Source of the DNA: an uncultured Gammaproteobacteria bacterium
GTDB taxonomy: Bacteria > Pseudomonadota > Gammaproteobacteria > Pseudomonadales > Pseudohongiellaceae
DNA length: 56,810 bases
Assembly: GCA_903837345.1 (NCBI GenBank)
Contig: CAILUG010000002.1
Location: forward strand, 1 to 56,810
Reading direction: 5' to 3'
Shown: positions 26,629 through 35,865 of the stretch, piece by piece
How positions within the stretch are numbered: position 1 is the stretch's first letter
How the letters are laid out: the number at the start of each line of letters is the position of its first letter
Program-made: the position numbers and the translations under genes
Notes under the pieces: model-generated
Database searches by the model: none
The model's input: the letters and a program-made list of their open reading frames with translations, nothing else
Told to the model about the DNA's origin: nothing

Positions 26629-28281
26629 TCAGTTTTCCAGTGCAAACACAAACAGGCCGGAGCCGGCAGACACTGCTATGTACTGTTTGCCATTGATTTC
26701 ATAGCTGATCGGCCCGGAAGCCACCTGGCCGCCCAGGTTGGCACGCCAGAGCTCTTCACCGGTGGTGGCATTGAGAGCATAGAAAAAGCCTTCCCTGCCG
26801 CCCGCGAACACCAGGTTGGCAGCCGTGCTGAGCACGCCGCTGTCGGTGACATCGGTCATTTCGTGCCGCCATTTCACATCGCCAGTGGCGGGATCAATGG
26901 CCTGGATTGCACCATAGCCTTCCTCATGCACACGCTGGTTGACCGTGCGCACACTCAGCGCCGGCACCGCCATGGTCGGATAGGCGCCGATATATTGCTG
27001 CCCTGGGGTATAAGTAACCGGTCGCTTGGTATAGACCGAATAGGTATCCATCCAGGTAGGCACATAGAACAAGCCGGTTTGCGGACTGAAGGACGGCGGA
27101 TACCAATTGGTGGCCCCCTGGTTATTGGGCATGATGAAGGTACCCGCCTCGGTTGGCGCCAGCGCCCGGATCGGCCGGCCATTCTTTTCAAAGCCGCTCA
27201 TCCAGTTTACCGAGACAAACGGTTTGCCCAGCAGGAAGCTGCCGTTGGTACGATCAATCACATAGAACACGCCGTTGCGGTTGGCAGTCATCACCACTTT
27301 GCGGGGCTTGCCATTGAAGTTGATGTCGGCCAGCACGGGTACTTGGGTGGCGTCGTAATCCATCTCATCGTGCGGTGTGAACTGGTAATGCCACACCAGC
27401 TTGCCTGTATCGGGATTCAGCGCCACCAGCGTATCGGTGTAGAGGTTGTCGCCGGGGCGGCTGTCACCATTCCAGTCAGGGCCAGGGTTGCCGACTCCCC
27501 AGTACATCAGATTGAGTTCAGGGTCATAGGAACCGGTGGTCCATATCGAGCCGCCACCGGTAAGCCAGGCTTCTTTGGCCGGATCTTTCCAGCTTTCAAA
27601 ACCCGGCTCACCCGGGCCAGGTACAGTATGGAATTTCCAGATTTCCTTGCCGGTTCCCACATCATAGGCAGCAATGAAGCCGCGAATGCCGAATTCACCG
27701 CCGGCAGGTCCCACGATCACCTTGTTGCCAATCACCAGTGGTGCCACAGTCACTGAATAACCAAGCGCAGCATCCCCGAGGGCGATGTTCCATTTGATCT
27801 GGCCACTTACTGTGTCTATAGCCAGCAGATGGCCATCAATGGCGCCCATGAACAGGGTGTCGCCATGTATGGCCAGGCCACGATTGACGCGGCCACAGCA
27901 GACGCGTGCTTCCGGCGCCGGTGTATACGCCAGGGTCCAGAACACTCGGCCGGTAAGCGGATCAAGCGCCACCACATCATTGGGGGCAGCGACTGTATAC
28001 ATTACCCCATCAGCCAGCAGCGGGGTGGCTTCAAATTTCTCTGACGCACCGCCGCGTGAACGCTGCTGCCAGATCCATTGCAGTTTGAGTTTGCCGACAT
28101 TGGCAGGCGTGATCTGCTTGAGGGCCGAATTGCGATGACCGTCATAGGATCCGTGATAAAGCAACCAGCTGCCTGGATCCGCTGCGGTATGCAGCAAACG
28201 TTCACTGGTGACCTGGGCCTGGGTGTGCAGTGTTGCCAGCGTGAGGATCAGCGCCCCGCTGTATTTGATAAAAGATTTCAT
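26629..28281 (-). CDS. PQQ-dependent quinoprotein dehydrogenase
   Basis: Periplasmic pyrroloquinoline-quinone dehydrogenase of the alcohol/methanol-dehydrogenase family. The 550 residues start with a signal peptide (YSGALILTLATLHTQAQ, about 7-23). An eight-bladed propeller follows, with tryptophan-docking motifs (LVWHY, WKFH) and the vicinal disulfide motif RVCCGRVNRGLA. PQQ/Ca-site elements are GGGSIWTTGSYDPELNLMYW, VGNPGPDW and HDEMDYDATQVPVL. It has no fused heme domain; the adjacent cytochrome gene overlaps it by 4 bp and should supply the electron acceptor. Substrate unknown; an alcohol or aldehyde is inferred from the family. No PQQ-synthesis genes are in the window. Confidence 0.88.
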   Translation of the reverse strand: MKSFIKYSGALILTLATLHTQAQVTSERLLHTAADPGSWLLYHGSYDGHRNSALKQITPANVGKLKLQWIWQQRSRGGASEKFEATPLLADGVMYTVAAPNDVVALDPLTGRVFWTLAYTPAPEARVCCGRVNRGLAIHGDTLFMGAIDGHLLAIDTVSGQIKWNIALGDAALGYSVTVAPLVIGNKVIVGPAGGEFGIRGFIAAYDVGTGKEIWKFHTVPGPGEPGFESWKDPAKEAWLTGGGSIWTTGSYDPELNLMYWGVGNPGPDWNGDSRPGDNLYTDTLVALNPDTGKLVWHYQFTPHDEMDYDATQVPVLADINFNGKPRKVVMTANRNGVFYVIDRTNGSFLLGKPFVSVNWMSGFEKNGRPIRALAPTEAGTFIMPNNQGATNWYPPSFSPQTGLFYVPTWMDTYSVYTKRPVTYTPGQQYIGAYPTMAVPALSVRTVNQRVHEEGYGAIQAIDPATGDVKWRHEMTDVTDSGVLSTAANLVFAGGREGFFYALNATTGEELWRANLGGQVASGPISYEINGKQYIAVSAGSGLFVFALEN

Positions 28282-29087
28282 TTGGCGCTTTCCTCGGATT
28301 TCAGGGTGAGCAAGTAGGCTACCAGGTCGGCGACCTGTGTCGGTGACAGCACATCCTGCGTGGATGGCATCGGGGAAGGCATCATGGCCTGTGCCGACAA
28401 ATCCTTTTTCAGCAGCGATACCAGTTTTTCCTTTTCATTCATCAGCTGGACGGAATGGGTGTCCTGGTTCATCAGTTTGCCGGTGATCACCACACCCGCT
28501 TTGGTGGTGACTTGCATGAAGCGGTTGCCCTCCCTCACTTCCTTGCGTGGATCCTGCAGGGATGTTTCCAGCGAAGCCGGCGAACGCTGTGAGCCGATGC
28601 CCGCCAGATCCGGTGACAGGCGGGAACCGCCTCCATTGACACCGTGACACTTGCTGCAACCGCCTTTGCCGAAGAACAGTTGCTGGCCGGCTTTGGCATC
28701 GCCGATTTTGACTTCACGCGTATCGGCAGCGGTCAGCACGCCACCGGTTTGCATGTTGCGCAGAAACGCCACCAGTGAGCGCAGTTCGCCATAGCTGAAT
28801 TGTGGCCGTGCAACCATCAGGGTGCTGGGAATGCCGGCACGGATCAGTGCGATCAGGTCTTCATCGCTGCTGGCATGACGGAAGCGGCCTTTGCCGAGAT
28901 TGACTCCCTCCACCGAATCGCCATTGTTGCCATGACAACCAAGGCAGTTGCCCTGATACAGGCCGCGGCCGTTTTCGATGTCACTGGGTGCGTAACTGTG
29001 TTCTTGCGCGTTGGCGGCAAAACCCAGGCCCAGCAAGCCCATGGTCAATGCGGCACGCAGCAGTTGTTGATATTGTAAACGCTTCAA
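28278..29087 (-). CDS. Periplasmic di-heme cytochrome c
   Basis: Electron carrier with two covalent heme sites, CLGCH and CSKCH, in about 269 residues. I choose a TTG start at 29087 (LKRLQYQQLLRAALTMGLLG), because GGGGG lies eight bases upstream and this gives a full signal peptide ending AANAQ. The open frame to 29294 would run into avtA. The second half (GKLMNQDTHSVQLMNEKEKLVSLLKKDLS) resembles the heme-binding region typical of cytochromes paired with sugar or alcohol dehydrogenases. The stop overlaps the quinoprotein start (ATGA), so the two are made together and probably act together. Confidence 0.86.
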   Translation of the reverse strand: MKRLQYQQLLRAALTMGLLGLGFAANAQEHSYAPSDIENGRGLYQGNCLGCHGNNGDSVEGVNLGKGRFRHASSDEDLIALIRAGIPSTLMVARPQFSYGELRSLVAFLRNMQTGGVLTAADTREVKIGDAKAGQQLFFGKGGCSKCHGVNGGGSRLSPDLAGIGSQRSPASLETSLQDPRKEVREGNRFMQVTTKAGVVITGKLMNQDTHSVQLMNEKEKLVSLLKKDLSAQAMMPSPMPSTQDVLSPTQVADLVAYLLTLKSEESAK

Positions 29088-29203
29088 TCGAAAGTCCCCC
29101 CCTGCAAATTTGCGGTTCTGGATGTAATGCCGCAATGGGGTGAGTATACACAGGAAAGAAAAGCACGTGCCAAGCCTGTTTGGCCCGGCAGGCTGGTTTC
29201 GAC

Positions 29204-30451
29204 CTACGCGAAGATGCGCCGCAGTACTTGCCCCAGAATGGCGCTGCCCTGCTGCAGGCATTGATCGGATACCGCATACGACAGCCGGATGCATTCGTGG
29301 CTGTGCTGCCAGGGTGAACTGAGGCCAAAGAAACTGCTGTCACCCGGAATTACCAGCAGTCCGGCGCGTTTCAATTCTTCATACAGTTGCAAGGTGCTGA
29401 CTGGCAGGCCAGGCAACCACAGCCACAGGAAAAAGGCTCCCTGCGGTTGATGTATATGACAAGGCACACCCTGCAAGGCAGTTCGCAACAGTTGCAGCGC
29501 GGTAGCGGCCTTGGCCTTGTACCAGGGTTGCAGTACTTCGCTGGCCAGTCGTTGCAATTGCCGCCCGGGCAGCAGGATGGAAGCCAGCGCCGGCCCGAGA
29601 TTGCCAACCGCCAGATTGAGAATGGTATTGGCGCGGCTGAAGGCTTCAACAAACTCTGGTGCTGCAATCATGAAGCCGCTGCGCACACCGGGCAGGCCCA
29701 CTTTCGACAAGCTCAACAACAATATGACGTTGTCGGTCCAGTAAGGATTGGTTTCGTTTGTGTAGTGCAAGGCCGGGAATGGCAAGCCATAGGCAGCGTC
29801 GATAATCAGCGGGATGCCTTGCTTGCATGCGGCTGCATCCAGCCATTGCAGTTCGGCGTCGCTCAGCACATTGCCACTGGGATTGGTGGGTCGCGACACA
29901 CACAGCGCGGCGGCATTGGCCGCAATGACCAGATCAGGATCAAGCGTGTATTTGAACAAGCCATCCGGCAACAAGTGAATAGCCGGTTGTGATGCCGAAA
30001 AACTGCCGTTTTCGATGCAGGCATCGGCATAGCCGATATATTCCGGTACCAACGGGAAATGGATGGTGCGATGGCCGCTGTCACTGTCGCCAGCCAGCAT
30101 GTTGGCAATGATCGCAAACGCGGATTGCCCGCCATTGGTCAATGCTATGTGATCAGCAGTAAGCGGCCAGCCATGATCCTCGGCCAACTGTTGTGCCAGC
30201 AGCTGCCGCACTGCCAGGTCACCTTTGGGGCCTTGATAGCGGCCCAACAGCGACTGCGACAGCGCAGCATCGCTGGCGATTTGTTGCAGCGCTTGCTGAT
30301 ACAACTTTTCAACTTCAGGAATTCGTGCCGGGCTGCCACCGCCCATCATCAGCATGTCGGGATTGTCGCGCAGTGCTGAGCCAAGATCGTCCATCAAGGT
30401 GACGATGCCGGATTGTCCGCTGTAACGATTGCCGTAGTGGGAGAGTTTCAT
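29204..30451 (-). CDS. avtA: Valine-pyruvate aminotransferase
   Basis: PLP-dependent class I/II aminotransferase that interconverts valine and pyruvate with 2-ketoisovalerate and alanine. The 415 residues align along their whole length with E. coli AvtA: MLMMGGGSPARIPE, ALTNGGQSAF, FPLVPEYIGYADA, CVSRPTNPSGNV, IPLIIDAAYGLPFP, SLSKVGLPGVRSG with the PLP lysine, and QGAFFLWLWLPGLP. The N-terminus MKLSHYGNRYSGQSG also aligns, so the start at 30451 is firm. Oddly, only six bases (GCTTTT) separate this ATG from the CCA end of the tRNA-Thr gene, leaving no Shine-Dalgarno once the tRNA is processed. Confidence 0.93.
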   Translation of the reverse strand: MKLSHYGNRYSGQSGIVTLMDDLGSALRDNPDMLMMGGGSPARIPEVEKLYQQALQQIASDAALSQSLLGRYQGPKGDLAVRQLLAQQLAEDHGWPLTADHIALTNGGQSAFAIIANMLAGDSDSGHRTIHFPLVPEYIGYADACIENGSFSASQPAIHLLPDGLFKYTLDPDLVIAANAAALCVSRPTNPSGNVLSDAELQWLDAAACKQGIPLIIDAAYGLPFPALHYTNETNPYWTDNVILLLSLSKVGLPGVRSGFMIAAPEFVEAFSRANTILNLAVGNLGPALASILLPGRQLQRLASEVLQPWYKAKAATALQLLRTALQGVPCHIHQPQGAFFLWLWLPGLPVSTLQLYEELKRAGLLVIPGDSSFFGLSSPWQHSHECIRLSYAVSDQCLQQGSAILGQVLRRIFA

Positions 30452-30457
30452 AAAAGC

Positions 30458-30533
<76 letters not shown>

Positions 30534-30616
30534 GTGTGGTGGTATCCAGGAGGCGGCTATTCTAGCCGAAAGCCTGTGCTTGCGGGCCAGCTCTTTTGCA
30601 GAATGAATGCGTGGAA

Positions 30617-31561
30617 TTACTTGCCTGGGCGCTTGCCAGCAGTTCGCTTTTTGGCAATGCCCTGCTTGTCAGCTGCCCCCACCCAGCTGATCCGGTAGAG
30701 GTCGCGTCGACGGTCCTGTGAATTACGCACCGAGCCGGAAGTGCGCACTTTGGCCAGTTTGTCGAGATCAAGCTCGGCCACCAGCACGGTTTCCACGTTG
30801 GCAGTGGCCTCGGCAACAATCGCGTCATGCGGGAAGCCGATATCCGAGGGCGAAAATATCGCCGATTGCCCGTATTGCACATCAAGACAAGCCAGTTGCG
30901 GCATGCAGCCGACACTGCCCGCCAGTACCACATAGATTTCATTTTCGATGGCGCGTGCCTGTGCACAGTAGCGCACTCGCTGATAACCCTGTCTGGAGTC
31001 AGTCCAGAACGGCACGAACAATATATCGATGCCCTGCTCTGCCAGCAGGCGCGGCAATTCGGGGAACTCGACGTCGTAGCAGATCAGCATGCCAATGCGG
31101 CCACAGTCGCTGTCGATGGTTTGCAGGCTGATGCCGCCCTGCATGTCCCAATCCGCTTTCTCACCCGGAGTCGGATGCAGTTTGGCCTGGTGTTCGATTT
31201 TGCCGTCGCGATGACAGAAGCAGGCAATGTTGAACAAGCGATGATCGCTCACCAGCGGCAACGAACCGGCAACCACATTGATTTTGTAGTGAACTGCCAT
31301 TGCTGAAATGGCGCCGATAATGGCCTGGCTGTGGGAGGCGAGTTCTCGCATCGCATACCAGGTATCCAGTTTGGGCGTCAGTGTCATCAACGGAGCCGAA
31401 AAAAATTCGGGGAATACCGCAAAGTCACAGCGATATGAAGCCAGCGAGGCCAGTTGCCATTCCACCTGTTGCAGGAAGTTGGCGACTGATACAAACGGCC
31501 GCATCTGCCATTGCACGCAACCGACCCGCGCTTGTCTTGCCCCAATGCCCTGTTTTTTCAT
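30617..31561 (-). CDS. Carbon-nitrogen hydrolase (nitrilase superfamily)
   Basis: Cytoplasmic amidase-fold enzyme of 314 residues with the complete Glu-Lys-Cys triad: Glu52 in VFPEFFSAP, Lys127 in QAKLHPTPGE and Cys161 in LICYDVEFPELP. The sequence resembles the nitrilase domain of proteins in which it is fused to a GNAT acetyltransferase, but here it stands alone. The last 45 residues (RTSGSVRNSQDRRRDLYRIS, then a Lys/Arg-rich tail) are basic. The substrate cannot be predicted; omega-amidase-like or polyamine-related activity are only possibilities. It sits upstream of the tRNA-Thr on the same strand and is divergent from the reductase at 31618. Confidence 0.85.
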   Translation of the reverse strand: MKKQGIGARQARVGCVQWQMRPFVSVANFLQQVEWQLASLASYRCDFAVFPEFFSAPLMTLTPKLDTWYAMRELASHSQAIIGAISAMAVHYKINVVAGSLPLVSDHRLFNIACFCHRDGKIEHQAKLHPTPGEKADWDMQGGISLQTIDSDCGRIGMLICYDVEFPELPRLLAEQGIDILFVPFWTDSRQGYQRVRYCAQARAIENEIYVVLAGSVGCMPQLACLDVQYGQSAIFSPSDIGFPHDAIVAEATANVETVLVAELDLDKLAKVRTSGSVRNSQDRRRDLYRISWVGAADKQGIAKKRTAGKRPGK

Positions 31562-31617
31562 GTTGTGTGCCTGTCGAGTGAAGCGGCGATTCTAAAGGTA
31601 ACAGCTGTCGGAGTAGA

Positions 31618-32766
31618 ATGCCGGAATACCAAACACTTCTTCAAGGAAAGCTCTTGACGGCAGTCAGTTCCAGCAGCAATCAATGGAATCGCGACCACCC
31701 TTATGCCTCCCGCCTGCTGCTCAAGCGGCCGCTTACCACAGTGGGAGCTGTCAAGCAGGTAATGCACATGGAGCTTGATCTCGGTGATTCAGGCCTGCGT
31801 TACCAGCCGGGCGATACAGTAGCGTTGCGTATCGAGAATGATCCTGGGCTGGTGCAGGAAATCCTGCAACTATGCGGTCTTGCCGGCGATCACGAGCTGG
31901 AGCTGGCGCTGCAGCGAGACCATGAGATAACCCAGGTGCACCCCGGGTTTTTCCGGAATTATGCGGCTTTTTGCCACAACCCTGATTTGCAGCAGCTGGT
32001 GAATGACAGCAAGCAACTGCGCACCTACCTGGAACACAAACAGATAGTGGATGTGTTGCGTGATTTTCCGGCCAGCCCGTCCAGGGACCAGTTGCGCAGC
32101 TGTTTGCGACGCTTGCAGGAGCGGCAATATTCGATTGCTTCCTCCCAATGCCAGACACCGGCATCAGTGGCTCTCACCGTGGGCATGTTGCAATTCGACA
32201 GCAATGGCCATGTTCGTCACGGCGCCGGTTCCGGGTTCCTGTCCGGGCGGGTCACTGCCTCGACCACGTTGTTGATGCATATTGTCGACAATCCGAATTT
32301 CCGGTTGCCGGCTGATCCGGCCACTCCCGTCATCATGATAGGCCCCGGCACCGGCATTGCCCCGTTCCGCGCATTTCTGCAGGAGCGCCAATGTCGTGGC
32401 GCCAGTGGTCGCAACTGGTTGTTTGCCGGCAATCGTCGCCGTAATGATGATTTTCTTTATGGCGATGAGTTGCTGGCCTGGCAGGCCAGCGGCGTGCTGA
32501 CGCGTCTGGATGTGGCATTTTCCCGGGATCAGCCGGATACAATCCATGTGCAGCATCTGCTGTTGCAGCAGGCCCCCGCAGTCCATGCCTGGTTGCAGGA
32601 AGGTGCGCATATTTATGTGTGCGGCGATGCCCGCCATATGGCGGAGGATGTGCAGAAAACCCTGCTGGCAATTCTTGAACAACAAGGCGGTCTTGCTGCC
32701 GAGCCGGCACGCCAGTATCTGACCGGACTCAGGCAGCAACACCGCTATCAGCGCGATGTATATTGA
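31618..32766 (+). CDS. CysJ-like FAD/NADPH reductase lacking a flavodoxin domain
   Basis: Oxidoreductase of 382 residues resembling the C-terminal two-thirds of the sulfite reductase flavoprotein / cytochrome P450 reductase family. There is an FAD domain with YQPGDTVALRIEN and the FAD motif RQYSIASS, then GHVRHGAGSGFLSGR. The NADPH domain has IGPGTGIAPFRAFLQER, CGDARHMAEDVQ and the terminal aromatic in RYQRDVY. The usual N-terminal FMN flavodoxin domain is absent and the frame does not extend to one, so electrons must leave FAD to a separate partner. GGAG is four bases before the ATG. Followed closely by the epimerase-type gene. Partner and role unknown. Confidence 0.82.
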   Translation: MPEYQTLLQGKLLTAVSSSSNQWNRDHPYASRLLLKRPLTTVGAVKQVMHMELDLGDSGLRYQPGDTVALRIENDPGLVQEILQLCGLAGDHELELALQRDHEITQVHPGFFRNYAAFCHNPDLQQLVNDSKQLRTYLEHKQIVDVLRDFPASPSRDQLRSCLRRLQERQYSIASSQCQTPASVALTVGMLQFDSNGHVRHGAGSGFLSGRVTASTTLLMHIVDNPNFRLPADPATPVIMIGPGTGIAPFRAFLQERQCRGASGRNWLFAGNRRRNDDFLYGDELLAWQASGVLTRLDVAFSRDQPDTIHVQHLLLQQAPAVHAWLQEGAHIYVCGDARHMAEDVQKTLLAILEQQGGLAAEPARQYLTGLRQQHRYQRDVY

Positions 32767-32793
32767 CAACAATTGGGAAAGAACAGGCTACAC

Positions 32794-33735
32794 ATGCATG
32801 TATTGATCACCGGCGCCAACGGCTTTATTGGCAAACACCTTGTGCTGGCGTTACTGGCAGCTGCACAGCAAGAACCGCTACGCTGGCCGATAACCCGGGT
32901 CAGCGTGGTGGATTTGTCGCTGGAGCAATTGCCGCAGCATCCGCTGCTGCAGCCGATTGCCGGCAGTTTTGCCGATGCCGGCACGCTGACAAAGGCACTG
33001 GCTGTGCCAGCCGATCTGGTGTTCCATCTGGCCTCGGTACCGAGCGGCCGCAGCGAAAGTGACCCGGCCTTTGGCATGGAAGTGAATGTGCTTGGCACCG
33101 TGCGTCTGCTGGATGCGCTCAAAGCCCAGAACAACCAGGTCAAGCTGGTGTTTGCCAGTTCAATTGCTGTCTATGGCAAACCACAAGTGCCGCTGGTTAC
33201 CGACGATACCTTGCCGACACCAACCCTCAGCTACGGTGCCCACAAGGTTATTGGCGAAGTGCTGGTGAACGACTATGTGCGACGCGGCTGGATTGCCGGC
33301 TGTTCGCTGCGTTTGCCCGGCATCGTCACGCGACCTCCTGAACCTAATGGCGCGGTTTCCATCTTCCTCAGTAACCTGATCCGCGAACTCAGTGCCGGCC
33401 GGCCGTTCGTCTGTCCAACTTCTGCTGACGCTCGTACCTGGCTGATGTCGGTGGGCTGTTGTGTCGACAACCTGCTGCATGCGGCGCAACAGCAATTCAG
33501 CGGGCACCGCACCTTCATGCTGCCACCGCAGCATGTGCATCTTGGCAGTCTGGTGCAGGCCATTGCCAGCGAGTTCAACATCGGCAACATGGATGAATTG
33601 ATCAGCTGGCAGCCCAACGAGTGGGTGCAGTTCAACTTCGGCAGTTATCCGCCGGTGGAGTTGCCACGCGCGCTTGCCCATGGCTTCCATGCCGATCCCG
33701 ATCTGAAAAGCCTGGTGCGTCGCTCACTGGTTTAG
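32794..33735 (+). CDS. NAD-dependent epimerase/dehydratase family protein
   Basis: Extended short-chain dehydrogenase of about 313 residues with the NAD motif TGANGFIGKHL near the N-terminus, FHLASVPSGRSE and the catalytic YGAHK (Tyr-x-x-x-Lys) following FASSIAVYGKP. The segment SDPAFGMEVNVLGTVRLLDAL and the C-terminal layout resemble D-erythronate dehydrogenase (DenD)-like proteins, but I cannot assign the substrate. The ATG at 32794 (MHVLITGANG) is chosen over a TTG seven codons earlier because it has AGG upstream and gives the typical N-terminus. It begins 27 bases after the reductase stop. Confidence 0.8.
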   Translation: MHVLITGANGFIGKHLVLALLAAAQQEPLRWPITRVSVVDLSLEQLPQHPLLQPIAGSFADAGTLTKALAVPADLVFHLASVPSGRSESDPAFGMEVNVLGTVRLLDALKAQNNQVKLVFASSIAVYGKPQVPLVTDDTLPTPTLSYGAHKVIGEVLVNDYVRRGWIAGCSLRLPGIVTRPPEPNGAVSIFLSNLIRELSAGRPFVCPTSADARTWLMSVGCCVDNLLHAAQQQFSGHRTFMLPPQHVHLGSLVQAIASEFNIGNMDELISWQPNEWVQFNFGSYPPVELPRALAHGFHADPDLKSLVRRSLV

Positions 33736-33747
33736 CAAGGACAGGGT

Positions 33748-34209
33748 TCAGGACTGGTTCCTGGGTTTGTGCACCCGGTATTTCCCGAACCGGAACGACA
33801 AGGCACTGATGTCGATCTCGTGCAGAAAGGTCAGGAGCCCGAAGCTGAGACAGCCCAGTGCCACCATGAACATGATCGCGATAAAGAGCTGTAGCTGGAA
33901 ATTCAGCAACACCTGCAAAAACAGCGCAATAATCACCACGCAGATAAACAGCGCACTCACCGTGCACATCATGATGGAACGATGGATCAGTCGGGCTCTG
34001 GTCGCCAGTGATCGCTGCTCGTGGTCAACCTCTTCGGCGTGTGGTGTATCCGCAATCACGTGTTCTTCATTGAGTTTGCGACCACGGTCAATGATGCGGC
34101 TGAGACGCACACCCAGCACGTTGAGCATCCCGCTGATACCAGTAAGCAGAAATACCGGCGCCACTGCCAGATTGATGACCCGGGGAATATCTTCGTTGGC
34201 AAAAAACAT
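33748..34209 (-). CDS. DUF2721 family membrane protein
   Basis: A 153-residue inner-membrane protein matching the DUF2721 pattern: an N-terminal hydrophobic segment (VINLAVAPVFLLTGISGMLNVL, about 11-32), the motif RLSRIIDRGRKL, a cytoplasmic stretch with LATRARLIHRSI, then two further membrane segments (about 78-100 and 106-128). Function of the family is unknown. It converges on the epimerase gene with a 12-bp gap and is followed upstream by the FKBP gene on the same strand. Confidence 0.78.
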   Translation of the reverse strand: MFFANEDIPRVINLAVAPVFLLTGISGMLNVLGVRLSRIIDRGRKLNEEHVIADTPHAEEVDHEQRSLATRARLIHRSIMMCTVSALFICVVIIALFLQVLLNFQLQLFIAIMFMVALGCLSFGLLTFLHEIDISALSFRFGKYRVHKPRNQS

Positions 34210-34245
34210 TGTGGTGCTCCTGGCGAATGGGGCTGCGCTGACTAC

Positions 34246-34728
34246 TCAGTGATGATGCCCGCCCGGACCATGGGCATGACCATGGGAGAGCTCTTCAGCC
34301 GAAGCTGGACGTACATCCGTTACTTCAATATCAAACATCAGGGTCTTCCCGGCCATAGGATGGTTGGTGTCAACCGTGGCCATGGTGTGCCCCACTTTCA
34401 CGATGGTAACCTGCTGGTGGCCCTGGGGAGTCTGGATCACCGCCTGCATGCCGGGTTCCCATTTTTTGGAGCCCTTCAATTGACTGATCGGAATGCGCAT
34501 TTCGCTGTCGGGTTGCAGTTCGCCAAAAGCCTGGTCCGGTGCCAGCGTGATGGAGAATTTGTCGCCGGTGTTTTTGCCATCCAGGGCTTGCTCGAGGCCG
34601 GGCAGCAGCGAATTGCGCCCGTGCAGATAGGTCATCGGTTCGCTGCCACTTGAACTTTCCAGCTGGGTGCCGGTGCCATCCTTGAGTGTGTAGTGAAACT
34701 GCACCACCATGTTGGTTGTAATTGCCAT
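34246..34728 (-). CDS. SlyD-like FKBP-type peptidyl-prolyl isomerase
   Basis: Cytoplasmic prolyl isomerase/chaperone of 160 residues. The split FKBP domain (MVVQFHYTLKDGTG, PMTYLHGRNSLLPGLEQAL) is interrupted by the insert-in-flap region (FGELQPDSEMRIPISQL) and closes with MAGKTLMFDIEVTDVR. A His-rich tail (HGHAHGPGGHHH) suggests metal binding as in SlyD. The frame remains open upstream to 35829, but that stretch is the antisense of the histidine kinase. The ATG at 34728 has GGAA seven bases upstream and starts the family domain. Confidence 0.9.
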   Translation of the reverse strand: MAITTNMVVQFHYTLKDGTGTQLESSSGSEPMTYLHGRNSLLPGLEQALDGKNTGDKFSITLAPDQAFGELQPDSEMRIPISQLKGSKKWEPGMQAVIQTPQGHQQVTIVKVGHTMATVDTNHPMAGKTLMFDIEVTDVRPASAEELSHGHAHGPGGHHH

Positions 34729-34746
34729 ATGCGTTTTCCGTAATAA

Positions 34747-35823
34747 TTGAGAAAGGGTGATTGTCCCAGAATTCCTATTCAGGTGCACAGGGCATATCAT
34801 GGCCCGGATGTGCCATCTCCTGCCCCGCTCGCTGACCCCGTGAAATTTCCCCGCTATTCCGCCTTGCTGCGCACCCTCCTGATCCCGCTGGTTCTGGCCG
34901 GTGGTGCTGCTGTACTCGCCTGGATGGAAGGCGATTGGCCGCTGTACTCGATGTTTGTAGTGATCTGTTACCTGCTGGGCCTGCAGATGCAGCGCAATGA
35001 ACAGCTGCTGCGTTTCAACCAGGAGCAGGACCTCGCCATCAAGGAAGCGCGCCGCAAGCACGATGAAGAGAAGCTGCGTACCGCCCTGCTCTCCTCGGTA
35101 TCCCATGATCTCAAAACCCCGCTGGTGACGATGCTGGGAGCCGCGACCTCCCTGCGCGATCTGCGCAAGGATCTCAACGAGCAGGATCGTGCGGAATTGC
35201 TGAATTCGATCATCAGCGAAACCCAGCGACTCGAGTCCTACATCCAGAACCTGCTCGACATGACGCGGCTTGGGCATGGCAAGCTGTCGCTCAGTCGCAG
35301 CTGGGTCAGCGTTTCCGAAATCTACAATGTGGTCAGCAAGCGCATCCTCCGACAGTTTCCGCAGCAGAAGATGCTGCTGGAAATGCCGGAGAATCTGCCG
35401 CCTTTGCATGTGCATGCGGCACTGATCGAGCAAGGCTTGTTCAACGGACTCGAAAACGCCTGCAAGGCTGGCGGCCCTGACAGCACCGTACTGGTACAAG
35501 CCAGCACGGATATCAACACTGACCCCACCTCGCAGTTCCACAACATGCCGATGATCAGCATCAAGATCTGTGACCAGGGGCCGGGTCTGCCCTCCAGTGA
35601 ATGGGATCTGGTGTTTGACCAGTTCTATACCTTCAACCAGGGGGATCGTTACGAAAAAGGGACGGGGCTGGGGCTCAGTATTTGCCGCAGCATCTTCCGC
35701 GTGCACGGTGGCGAAGCGAAAATTGTGCTGTCGCCACGCGGCTACAATCATTGTCTGCTGTTGCGGTTGCCGGCACTCGACAAGGACAAGTTGATGGACA
35801 AACCGACCAGCTATTACGTTTGA
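34747..35823 (+). CDS. Truncated KdpD-like sensor histidine kinase
   Basis: Sensor kinase of up to 358 residues. It has a short hydrophobic region (about 41-80) and a linker coiled coil. The dimerisation/phosphoacceptor motif is SSVSHDLKTPL (His120 when counted from the first possible start). The ATPase domain has LENACKAGG, DQGPGLP and GTGLGLSICRSIF. The kinase core resembles the C-terminal part of KdpD. The large N-terminal KdpD and USP sensor domains and the four-helix membrane region are missing. The start is uncertain: no ATG is in frame, and TTG 34747 or GTG at 34783, 34810 or 34840 are possible. The response regulator gene begins 42 bases after it. No kdpFABC genes are in the window. 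Confidence 0.82.
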   Translation: MRKGDCPRIPIQVHRAYHGPDVPSPAPLADPVKFPRYSALLRTLLIPLVLAGGAAVLAWMEGDWPLYSMFVVICYLLGLQMQRNEQLLRFNQEQDLAIKEARRKHDEEKLRTALLSSVSHDLKTPLVTMLGAATSLRDLRKDLNEQDRAELLNSIISETQRLESYIQNLLDMTRLGHGKLSLSRSWVSVSEIYNVVSKRILRQFPQQKMLLEMPENLPPLHVHAALIEQGLFNGLENACKAGGPDSTVLVQASTDINTDPTSQFHNMPMISIKICDQGPGLPSSEWDLVFDQFYTFNQGDRYEKGTGLGLSICRSIFRVHGGEAKIVLSPRGYNHCLLLRLPALDKDKLMDKPTSYYV

Positions 35824-35865
35824 CAGCACTGTTGCCAGAGCATATGCAAGAACATGAGGAGTACC

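Noticed and set aside
34729-35829. Minus-strand open frame continuous with the FKBP gene (527 residues in total)
   Set aside because: The upstream 367 codons are the exact antisense of the histidine kinase, whose plus-strand product has clear HisKA and ATPase motifs. The FKBP domain begins at the ATG at 34728 with its own ribosome site.
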